From Akkermansia muciniphila (GTDB taxonomy: Bacteria > Verrucomicrobiota > Verrucomicrobiia > Limisphaerales > UBA9464): a DNA stretch of 35,251 nucleotides. The notes beneath the pieces were generated by a model. The model was not told the DNA's origin and searched no databases. It saw nothing but the letters and a program-made list of their open reading frames with translations. Shown one piece after another: positions 17,313 to 24,472 of the stretch. The stretch covers positions 1 through 35,251 of the forward strand of contig CAMCYJ010000029.1 in the NCBI GenBank assembly GCA_945883815.1, given 5' to 3'. The stretch's first letter is position 1; each line of letters starts with the position of its first letter. The translations under genes were made by a program, and so were the position numbers.

Positions 17313-17873
17313 GTGAGCGATTCCGCACCCGCCATCGCCCGAGCTTCCCGTCGCTCTCCCGTTTCGACGGTCCCCGGGGCGGCAACGGTGCTCCTCCTGC
17401 GCAATCGTCAGAAGGACCGTCCGCTGCAGGTGCGAGTCCTTCGCCAGATCACTTTGGACCTCCTCGAGGCCATGGGCTTGGAGGCCGAGGTGGGTTTCCA
17501 TTTCGTCTCCCCGCGGGAGATGGCTCGGGTGAATTGGCGCTTCCTTCAGCACGAGGGATCCACCGATGTCATCACCTTCGACCATGGTTCGACGCCCGAA
17601 CGCCTCTACGGCGAGTGCTTTGTCTCGGTCGCCGACGCCGTGGAACAAGCCCAGGCCTTCCGGACGACCTGGACCGAAGAAGTGGTCCGCTACGTCATCC
17701 ATGGCATCCTGCACCTGCGCGGATACGATGACTTGGAGCCGGCGCTGCGACGCTCCATGAAGCGGGAGGAGAACCGCTGGGTCCGTTGGGTAGCCCGCCG
17801 TCATGAAGGTCTGGAGACGCCGCCGGCCGCCCCGGTCCGATCGTCTTCCCGACCTCGGGCGACCACCCCATGA
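17313..17873 (+). CDS. ybeY: Endoribonuclease YbeY (16S rRNA maturation)
   Basis: Zinc-dependent single-strand endoribonuclease needed for 16S rRNA 3'-end maturation and ribosome quality control. 186 residues from a GTG start, with a 30-residue unconserved N-terminus. The core has the family segment REMARVNWRFLQHEGSTDVI (MxxLNxxyxxkdxpTDVLSF equivalent), then GECFVSVADAVEQA. The metal site is VIHGILHLRGYDD at residues 128-140. The first two ligands, H130 and H134, are present. The third, His in E. coli (HGxLHLxGYDH), is Asp140 here, a substitution also found from memory in Bacteroidetes-type YbeY. The ATG of recO overlaps the stop by 4 bp. Confidence 0.9.
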   Translation: MSDSAPAIARASRRSPVSTVPGAATVLLLRNRQKDRPLQVRVLRQITLDLLEAMGLEAEVGFHFVSPREMARVNWRFLQHEGSTDVITFDHGSTPERLYGECFVSVADAVEQAQAFRTTWTEEVVRYVIHGILHLRGYDDLEPALRRSMKREENRWVRWVARRHEGLETPPAAPVRSSSRPRATTP

Positions 17874-18502
17874 CCGCGCAACGATCCGAGGGTATCGTCA
17901 TCCGCCTTCGCCCCTTGGGCGACACCAGCCTGATCGTCCATTGGCTCACTCCTGAACACGGCCGTCTGGCCACCGTGGCCAAGGGAGCCCGCGGGCCAAA
18001 ATCGCCCTTTCGCGGCAAGCTCGACTGGTGTTTCGAGTGCGAGTTCTCCTTCCGCCGCAACCCCAAGGGCGACCTTCATTCCTTGAGCGAGGTCGTGGTC
18101 CGAAATACCCATGGATCCCTGAGGCGTGAAGTGGTCTCCCTGGAGTTGATCGCCCATGCGGTGGCCACGTTGGAGCAGGTAACGGAAACGGAAACGCCCC
18201 AACCCGAGGCGCATCGGCTTTTCCTCGAGTTTTTGGCATTCCTGGAGATTCAGGGCCCCATGGCCCGGGCGCAGTTCGCGTGGGATTTGCGCTTTTTGGC
18301 CATCCAGGGTCTTCAGCCCGATCCCGAAGGATTGACGCCGGATGTCGGTGCGTTGGTGCAGACGTTGCTGGAGGCCGACTGGAGCGAATTGGCGGCCCTG
18401 GAAGTTCCGCAGGAGACCGTTCGGAGTCTCCGTCAATTTCTGCACGGATTTTGGATTCATCAGTTCGGCCGTTCTCCGGGCAACCGCAATGCCCGCCGCT
18501 GA
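17870..18502 (+). CDS. recO: DNA repair protein RecO
   Basis: Recombination mediator that works with RecF and RecR to load RecA at gaps. 210 residues, somewhat short. The N-terminal OB fold is clear: EGIVIRLRPLGDTSLIVHWL, then TPEHGRLATVAKGARGPKS, followed by the LDWCFECEFSFRR strand region. The C-terminal helical domain (LIAHAVATLEQVTE, LFLEFLAFLE) lacks the four-cysteine zinc finger of some RecO proteins. Only the two cysteines in the OB fold remain, so this is a zinc-less form. The gene overlaps ybeY by ATGA and is last in its run. Confidence 0.88.
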   Translation: MTAQRSEGIVIRLRPLGDTSLIVHWLTPEHGRLATVAKGARGPKSPFRGKLDWCFECEFSFRRNPKGDLHSLSEVVVRNTHGSLRREVVSLELIAHAVATLEQVTETETPQPEAHRLFLEFLAFLEIQGPMARAQFAWDLRFLAIQGLQPDPEGLTPDVGALVQTLLEADWSELAALEVPQETVRSLRQFLHGFWIHQFGRSPGNRNARR

Positions 18503-18564
18503 CCGGTGCCCTCGCTGTCGACCGCCGACTGCAGATGGGCGTGACTCGTTGGGCACAGGACCCG

Positions 18565-18602
18565 AAAAAGAAAACCCGGAGGGCGGTGGAACGACCTCCG
18601 GG
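18565..18602 (-). terminator. Strong intrinsic terminator on the minus strand
   Basis: Reading the minus strand, an 8-bp perfect stem CCCGGAGG/CCTCCGGG (18602-18595 with 18582-18575) around a 12-nt loop runs directly into TTTTCTTTTT (18574-18565). This is a textbook Rho-independent terminator oriented away from dnaE and toward recO. No recognised gene on the minus strand lies upstream of it, so it implies an unannotated minus-strand transcript. Confidence 0.75.
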
Positions 18603-18626
18603 CCAGTAATCTTCAGAAGCATCGGT

Positions 18627-18755
18627 TCAAGCCTGTTTGCCGGAACCGTTCGGGGATGGGGGCGGGACGGGTGCCGGAACCATGATGACCCCGGCGGCGG
18701 GGAGTGATCCTATTCCTGCTTGCGCGGGCTTTGGGACCATTGTTTCCACGTTCAT
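18627..18755 (-). CDS. Possible 42-residue small protein (or small RNA locus)
   Basis: An ATG at 18755 opens a 42-codon frame ending in TGA at 18629-18627, 24 nt before the strong minus-strand terminator. The product is Pro/Ala/Val-rich, beginning MNVETMVPKPAQAGIG and containing PAPVPPPSPNGSGKQA. It has no membrane segment or known motif. No Shine-Dalgarno sequence precedes it and third-position GC is lower than in neighbouring genes, so coding is uncertain. The same transcript could instead act as a small RNA. The start is flanked by a short dyad (GCAAG/CTTGC at 18759-18775). What is well supported is the transcript end; the ORF is a hypothesis. Confidence 0.35.
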   Translation of the reverse strand: MNVETMVPKPAQAGIGSLPAAGVIMVPAPVPPPSPNGSGKQA

Positions 18756-18841
18756 TCAGCAAGCTTAAGTCTTGCCAAGTTGTTTTCGACGCCCACCAAC
18801 CCGGAAAACCCCCAACCGGTGCCGATATTTAGTCGAATTGG

Positions 18842-18862
18842 CGCTTATTGATCACATAAGCG
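18842..18862. promoter_or_regulatory. Operator-like dyad in the recO-dnaE gap
   Basis: CGCTTAT (18842-18848) and ATAAGCG (18856-18862) are perfect 7-bp arms around TGATCAC, AT-rich against a GC-rich background. The position between the minus-strand small transcript and dnaE suits a repressor or activator site. No specific regulator is suggested. Confidence 0.4.
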
Positions 18863-18961
18863 GCGTACCGGTCCGGAACCTTTTGCACGCCCGCACGGTG
18901 GGTCCAAGAGTGGATCTCCCCCCGGGATTCCTGAGTTAGTGGATCCGGCTTGCCCGGGTGC

Positions 18962-18990
18962 TTGTTGCCGGAGCGATTGGTTCGCATAGT
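18962..18990 (+). promoter_or_regulatory. Candidate dnaE promoter, near-leaderless
   Basis: TTGTTG (18962-18967), 17-bp spacer, CATAGT (18985-18990, 4 of 6). The chosen dnaE ATG is 10 bp downstream, implying a leader of only a few nucleotides. If true, this also excludes the upstream in-frame start at 18950. Confidence 0.3.
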
Positions 18991-19000
18991 TACCAGCGCG

Positions 19001-22000
19001 ATGCCCGCCGACTTCGCCCATCTCCACCTTCACACCGAGTTCTCCCTGCTCGACGCTGCCTGCCGCCTGGACCGGTTGATGGCCCGGGCGAAGGAGTTGG
19101 ACTTTCCCGCCGTGGCCATGACCGATCATGGCAACATGTTCGGGGCGATCGAGTTCTACTCGGCGGCCAAGAACGCCGGCATCAAACCCATCCTCGGTTG
19201 TGAGGTGTACATCGCCCCGGGATCGCGCCTGGAGAAGAAGCAAGGCTCTGGGGGAATGCGCGATGTCTATCACCACCTGGTGCTGCTGGCCCGGGATGAG
19301 ATCGGCTACAAGAACCTCATCAAGCTGGTCACCTCGGCCCATCTGGAGGGCTATTACTACAAGCCCCGCATCGACAAGGAACTCCTGGCGGCACACGGGC
19401 AGGGCTTGATCGGCTTGAGCGGGTGTCTGGCCAGCGAGATCCCGGAGGCCATCCTCAAGGACGATCTCAAGCGAGCCCGGAACACGATCGATTTCTTCAA
19501 GCAGACCTTCGGTCCCGGGAACTTCTATCTGGAGCTCCAGAACCACGGCATTCCCGAGCAGGCCAAGGTCAACCGACAGCTCATCCCGTGGGCCCAGGAG
19601 TTCGGGCTCAAGTGCGTGGCCACCAACGACGTCCACTACGTCCAGAAAGACCACTCGCGGGCGCACGACTGCCTCATTTGCATCGGCACCCAGGCGCAGC
19701 TGAGCGACGCCAAGCGGATGCGCTACCAGCAGGAGCAGTTCTTCCTGCGCTCGCCTCAGGAGATGAAGCATCTCTTCGCCGAGGTGCCCGACGCGGTGCT
19801 CAACACGGTGGAGGTGGCCGAGAAGTGCAATCTGGAGATTCGCTACGGCAAGGGCGCTGAGCACTATCCGATGTTCCAGCCGCCCGAGACGTGGACCCGC
19901 GAGGGATACCTGCGCAAGCTGCTCTGCGACGGACTGCGCCTCCGCTATTCCATCCAAGCCCATGTCGAAGGCTCGACCATCGTGGTCGAAGCCGTGACCC
20001 ATCCGGAGCGGTTGGTGTTCCTCTTTCCCCCACCGCCGACTCCGGAGGTCGATGCCGCCGCTAGCCCAACCAGCCCGACCCCGGTGGTTCCATTGGTCCC
20101 ACAGGTTCCGCCCGATCCGGTTCTGGTCGAGGCGGCTGTCCGCAAAATCCTCGATCGTCTGGAGCTGGAACTCGGGGTCATCGAGAAGACCGGCTATGTT
20201 TCGTACTTCCTGATCGTCGGTGATTTTGTGCGCTGGGGTCGCGACAACGGCATCGCCTGCGTGGCGCGCGGATCGGCCGCCGGCTCCATGGTGACCTACT
20301 TGCTCGAGATCGCGAACGTTGATCCCTTGCGCTACGGGTTGATCTTCGAGCGATTCCTCAATCCGGAGCGTGTCAGCCCACCCGATATCGACATCGACTT
20401 CGCCGACGATCGACGGGCCGAGGTGATCCGCTACGTCCGCGACAAGTACGGCCGCGATGCTGTCGCCCAGATCATCACCTTCGGCACCATGGGTGCGAAG
20501 TCGGTGATCCGCGACGTGGGTCGGGTCATGGGCTTGGCGGTGTCGGAGGCCGACCGCCTGGCCAAGATGATCACCGATGTGAAGTGGGGCCTGAAGGACG
20601 CGCTCCAGAAGAACGCCGAGTTCAAGCAGGCCTATGACGAGGAGGAGGTCACCCGCGAACTCATCGACACGGCCCTCCTCCTGGAAGACCAGACCCGCAG
20701 CGTCGGCGTCCATGCCGCTGGCGTGGTCATCGGAGCCCAGCCGCTGGTGAACCTCCTGCCGCTCAAGCAGGACGACGAGGGCGGCATCGTCACCCAATAC
20801 GCCATGGGGCCGGTCGGCGACCTGGGACTGCTCAAGATGGATTTCCTGGGTCTCAAGACCCTGACGGTCATCCGCAACACCGCCGAGATGGTGGGAAAAT
20901 CCACCGGCGTCCAACTCGACCTCGACAACCTGCCGCTGGACGACACCAAGACCTACGACTTGCTCAACAACGCCCAGACCCTGGGGGTGTTCCAGTTGGA
21001 ATCCGGGGGCATGCGCGACTTGTGCAAGAAGTTCAAGATCGCCTCGGTGGAGCACATCACCGCGCTCATCTCGCTCTACCGGCCGGGTCCGATGGACCTA
21101 ATTCCGGATTTCATCAAGCGGCGGCATGGCGAGCAGGAGATCCTCTATCCCCACGCGCTGCTGGAGCCCATCGCCCGCGAGACCTATGGCATTCTGATTT
21201 ATCAGGAGCAGGTCATGCAGGCGACGCAGATCCTGGCCGGCTACACCCTCGGCGGTGCCGACCTGCTGCGTCGGGCCATGGGCAAGAAGAAGCTCGAGGA
21301 GATGGTCAAGCAGCGCGAGAGCTTCGTGAAGGGCTGCGCAGACACCAACGGGATCCCGGCCCCCAAGGCCAACGAGGTCTTCGACTTGCTCGAGAAGTTC
21401 GCGGGCTACGGTTTCAACAAGTCGCACGCGGCGGCCTACGCTGTGGTGGCCTATCAAACGGCCTGGCTGAAGGCGAACTACCCGGTGGAGTTCCTCAGCG
21501 CCATGATGACCAACGATCAGGGCGACACCGCCAAGTTGAGTCAGTACATCGCAGAGGCCAAGACCTTGGGCATCGAGACCCTGGGTCCGGACGTCAATGC
21601 TTCTGGCCTTCACTTCGCCCCCGCCGCGGCAGAGGAGGGCCGGCGGGTCATCCGCTTTGGCTTGGCGGCCATCAAGGGTGTGGGTGAGGCCGCCGTCGAA
21701 GCGTTGCTGGCGGCTCGTTCCCAGGGAGGGGCTTTCACGAACTTGGAAGATCTGTGCGGCCGGGTAGACACCAAGGCCATCAACCGCAAGGCCCTCGAAG
21801 CCCTCATCAAGGCCGGAGCCTGTGATTCCATCGGGCCCAATCGCGCCACCGTCTTCCACCAAATCGATGGCTCGATGGCCCGCGCCACGGCCAACGCGTC
21901 GGACAAATCCCGGGGTCAGGTCTCCTTTTTCGACACCTTTGAGGCCGCCCCGGCGGCCCGTCAGCGGGTGGAGAAGCCGGTGGTGCAGGAAGACTGGCCG

Positions 22001-22714
22001 GTGGCCCAGAAATTGGCGGACGAAAAGGAGCTAGTGGGCTTCTATGTCAGCGGGCATCCGTTGGGCCCTTACGAGAAGCTCTTGTCCCGGCACACCACGC
22101 ACACCATTGAGGAACTGGCGGCACTGCCGAATCGGTCAATGACCCGGATCGGTGGACTGGTGTCCGCCGTGCAGAAAGGCGTTTCAAAAAAGACGGGCAA
22201 GCCCTACGCCATGGTCACGCTGGAGGACATGACCGGCACGGTCACCGCGCTGGCCATGAATGAATCTTATGACCGCTACGCCGACCTCTTCGTGGTCAAT
22301 CAGGCGTTGCTGGTCACTGCGGAGGTCAGCACTGGCGAGGAACGGCCCAAGTTGTTCCCGCAGGAAATCCTGCCGCTCGATGCCGCGCCGAAGAAATTTA
22401 CCAAGCGGGTCCAACTGCGCCTCCGGTCCGACCAATTGGGCGACCCACGACTTGCCGACCTCAAGGCATTGGTCGAAGCCCATTCCGGCTCGGTGGTGCT
22501 CTACCTCTGCATTCGCATGCCGGGCGGGGAGTCGGTGTGGATCGAGCCCAACGATCGCTATCAAGTCACCCCGTCCCGAGAGTTCGAGACGGCAATCACC
22601 GGTCTCTTTGGTCCAGAATCCTATCAGGTGAAGGTGGACAACACGTTGCCGGAACGGGCCCAGCGCCGCTGGGAGAAACGGGGCAACGGCGGCGGCGGTG
22701 GCGGCGACGAATAA
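19001..22714 (+). CDS. dnaE: DNA polymerase III alpha subunit (replicative polymerase)
   Basis: Catalytic subunit of the replicative polymerase. 1237 residues from the ATG at 19001 (MPADFAHLHLHTEFSLLDAA); the frame is open to an ATG at 18950, but the extra 17 residues are unconserved. In order: PHP domain from residue 6 (HLHLHTEFS, AMTDHGNMFG, TNDVHY), palm with the catalytic triplet PPDIDIDFADDRR near residue 460, FGTMGAKSVIRDVGR, fingers (SLYRPGPMDLIP, YGILIYQEQVMQ, GYGFNKSHAAAYAVVAYQTAWLK), then a helix-hairpin-helix region. An OB fold follows around TRIGGLVSAVQKGVSKKTGK. A Pro-rich insert of about 65 residues (321-385) lies between PHP and palm. The C-terminus ends in a Gly tract and lacks an obvious strong beta-clamp motif. 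The gene is convergent with the PqaA-like gene across a shared hairpin. Confidence 0.96.
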   Translation: MPADFAHLHLHTEFSLLDAACRLDRLMARAKELDFPAVAMTDHGNMFGAIEFYSAAKNAGIKPILGCEVYIAPGSRLEKKQGSGGMRDVYHHLVLLARDEIGYKNLIKLVTSAHLEGYYYKPRIDKELLAAHGQGLIGLSGCLASEIPEAILKDDLKRARNTIDFFKQTFGPGNFYLELQNHGIPEQAKVNRQLIPWAQEFGLKCVATNDVHYVQKDHSRAHDCLICIGTQAQLSDAKRMRYQQEQFFLRSPQEMKHLFAEVPDAVLNTVEVAEKCNLEIRYGKGAEHYPMFQPPETWTREGYLRKLLCDGLRLRYSIQAHVEGSTIVVEAVTHPERLVFLFPPPPTPEVDAAASPTSPTPVVPLVPQVPPDPVLVEAAVRKILDRLELELGVIEKTGYVSYFLIVGDFVRWGRDNGIACVARGSAAGSMVTYLLEIANVDPLRYGLIFERFLNPERVSPPDIDIDFADDRRAEVIRYVRDKYGRDAVAQIITFGTMGAKSVIRDVGRVMGLAVSEADRLAKMITDVKWGLKDALQKNAEFKQAYDEEEVTRELIDTALLLEDQTRSVGVHAAGVVIGAQPLVNLLPLKQDDEGGIVTQYAMGPVGDLGLLKMDFLGLKTLTVIRNTAEMVGKSTGVQLDLDNLPLDDTKTYDLLNNAQTLGVFQLESGGMRDLCKKFKIASVEHITALISLYRPGPMDLIPDFIKRRHGEQEILYPHALLEPIARETYGILIYQEQVMQATQILAGYTLGGADLLRRAMGKKKLEEMVKQRESFVKGCADTNGIPAPKANEVFDLLEKFAGYGFNKSHAAAYAVVAYQTAWLKANYPVEFLSAMMTNDQGDTAKLSQYIAEAKTLGIETLGPDVNASGLHFAPAAAEEGRRVIRFGLAAIKGVGEAAVEALLAARSQGGAFTNLEDLCGRVDTKAINRKALEALIKAGACDSIGPNRATVFHQIDGSMARATANASDKSRGQVSFFDTFEAAPAARQRVEKPVVQEDWPVAQKLADEKELVGFYVSGHPLGPYEKLLSRHTTHTIEELAALPNRSMTRIGGLVSAVQKGVSKKTGKPYAMVTLEDMTGTVTALAMNESYDRYADLFVVNQALLVTAEVSTGEERPKLFPQEILPLDAAPKKFTKRVQLRLRSDQLGDPRLADLKALVEAHSGSVVLYLCIRMPGGESVWIEPNDRYQVTPSREFETAITGLFGPESYQVKVDNTLPERAQRRWEKRGNGGGGGGDE

Positions 22715-22720
22715 ATCAGC

Positions 22721-22757
22721 GAAATAGAAGAAGGGCCCCGGGGATAACCCGAGGCCC
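22721..22757 (-). terminator. Intrinsic terminator between convergent dnaE and PqaA-like genes
   Basis: Stem arms 22733-22742 (GGGCCCCGGG) and 22748-22757 (CCCGAGGCCC) pair at 9 of 10 around a 5-nt loop. On the minus strand it is followed by TTCTTCTATTTC, so it best serves the minus-strand PqaA-like gene whose stop is 33 bp upstream. The hairpin may also stop dnaE transcription. Confidence 0.65.
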
Positions 22758-22789
22758 TGAATCTGGCATGAGCCCTTGGAGGGGCCGCA

Positions 22790-24229
22790 TCAGCGGCTCA
22801 GGAACCCTTTGACGCGGAGTTCGGGTTTGTCGGGGGCGAAGGGCAGGCGGTCCGGGGTGACGTAGACGGCTGTGGTGAACTTCAGCGGAGCGGCCGCACC
22901 GAGATCGTAAGTCAGCTCGACCATGGCTGCGGTCCAACCTGCCGAAGGAGGGGTGATTTGGCCCACATACTGACCTTGCTCGGCGGGGGTCAGGTCGGTT
23001 GAGCTCCATGCTGCGCCGATGGTGTCGAGTCGAAAGTCACGGGCCTTGGGATTGTGCGCCTGCCACAGTTTCACGGTTTTTGGAGCATCGGTCGCTTGGA
23101 CGCGGATGCGGCCCGGGGCTTCCTGCTTCCAGGTGAATCGGGGCAGGGCTGTCCGGTTGATCGTCGCATGGTGCCAGGCCATGAGCGTCGGGTAAGCATC
23201 CGATCCTTTGAGGGAATGGTCGGTGTTGGGGATGTAGCGGAGGTATTTCGTGCCCTGAAGTTCGTCGAAGTAGAATTGCGACGAGTCTGGCAGGAAGAAC
23301 TGGTCGCCGCAGGCGTTCATGATGAGCTTGGGCTGGGTGAGGCGGTCGCGGTACTCGAAAGGTTCTTCGATCTTCATGAGGGCCCGGTATTCCGGGGTTC
23401 CCTGCCAGTTCATGATGCCTTGCTCGACGTAGTTGCCGACGGCCGGGGCATAGGTGCCGTAGGCTTGGAAGTGATGCTTGAAGGACGGCTCGATGTTCAG
23501 CATGTCGATGACGATGGGGCAGAGGGCCACGACCCGCTTGTCCACCGCCGCGGTGGTCCAGGTCGTCCAGCCACGCTTGGAACCCCCGGCCATCACGTAG
23601 GTTTCCACGGCCTGGGCACCTCCGGCGGGTGTTGCAGTGAAGGCGCAGACCGCATCCATGGCGCGGACCACCGACTTGGTCATTGGCAGGCGGGCTGGCC
23701 AACGCGCATCACCGGTGCGGAGGAATTGATCCCAGGTGTAGGCGATGAGGTCGTCCTCGACCCGCTCCTTGCCATCCCGGTGGAAGATCAGGGTTTGATT
23801 GGGAATCATTTTCAGCTCCACCACCACCGAGCGGGTCGCCTCGGCGATCTGGGTGAGCTCAGCACTGGGCTTGGGGAGTTCGCCTTCCCGATTGGCTCCT
23901 CCGGCGATGACCAGCAAGGCCGTCTTGTGCGCCAAGTCCTTCGGGCGGGCCACGGTCAGCCAATGCTTCCAGAGCGTTCGATTGACCTCGTTGGTCGTGA
24001 GCCACGTCTGCGAAGTCAGGTCGATGACGGTGACCTGACACCGGCCGAGGTTGGTGGTGGCCGCCACCTTCCAGGCAAATGAGGCGTCGGGTTGGGCCAC
24101 ATATCGGTCGAGCGCCGTTTCCGGGCTGTGGAACGGGGCGGGATTGGAAGCGGCCCAGGTGTGGGACACAACGCCGCCCAGAGCCAACAAGCCTGCGGCG
24201 ACCAGAAAAAAGCGGGACGGAGTGAGCAT
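22790..24229 (-). CDS. PhoPQ-activated pathogenicity-related (PqaA-type) secreted hydrolase
   Basis: A 479-residue protein of the PhoPQ_related/PqaA family, an alpha/beta-hydrolase fold found in Salmonella and abundant in Planctomycetes and Verrucomicrobia. A clear signal peptide (MLTPSRFFLVAAGLLALGGVVSHTWA) sends it to the periplasm or outside. The nucleophile elbow is VMAGGSKRGWTTW near residue 216. The acid is probably in NACGDQFFLPDSS (near 308) and the histidine in IPNTDHSLKGS (near 336), completing a Ser-Asp-His triad. The C-terminal domain (VKLWQAHNPKARDFR onward) is beta-rich, as in the family. The substrate is unknown; the name comes from one regulated homologue and does not imply virulence here. 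The gene is divergent from the PSCyt gene with 243 bp between. Confidence 0.9.
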   Translation of the reverse strand: MLTPSRFFLVAAGLLALGGVVSHTWAASNPAPFHSPETALDRYVAQPDASFAWKVAATTNLGRCQVTVIDLTSQTWLTTNEVNRTLWKHWLTVARPKDLAHKTALLVIAGGANREGELPKPSAELTQIAEATRSVVVELKMIPNQTLIFHRDGKERVEDDLIAYTWDQFLRTGDARWPARLPMTKSVVRAMDAVCAFTATPAGGAQAVETYVMAGGSKRGWTTWTTAAVDKRVVALCPIVIDMLNIEPSFKHHFQAYGTYAPAVGNYVEQGIMNWQGTPEYRALMKIEEPFEYRDRLTQPKLIMNACGDQFFLPDSSQFYFDELQGTKYLRYIPNTDHSLKGSDAYPTLMAWHHATINRTALPRFTWKQEAPGRIRVQATDAPKTVKLWQAHNPKARDFRLDTIGAAWSSTDLTPAEQGQYVGQITPPSAGWTAAMVELTYDLGAAAPLKFTTAVYVTPDRLPFAPDKPELRVKGFLSR

Positions 24230-24472
24230 CGACCTCAGGATGCCATTGGGCGCAGGCCAGGCAATGCCAGAGCCATGAGGAGAGCCAACGCTGAGAATGG
24301 GCCAGAGTCCCTGGCGGTCCGATGCCCGCCCGGTCGCTCGGAATTCCGCTGGATGTTGCGAGTTCGGGCGAACCGGTCACCCTTCGGCGTACGGGAGAGA
24401 AACCCTCCGACCAACCGCGGGCCATTGCCGCGCTGAATGGCGGAGGACATCCCGCCGTCGGGAGTTTTGAAC

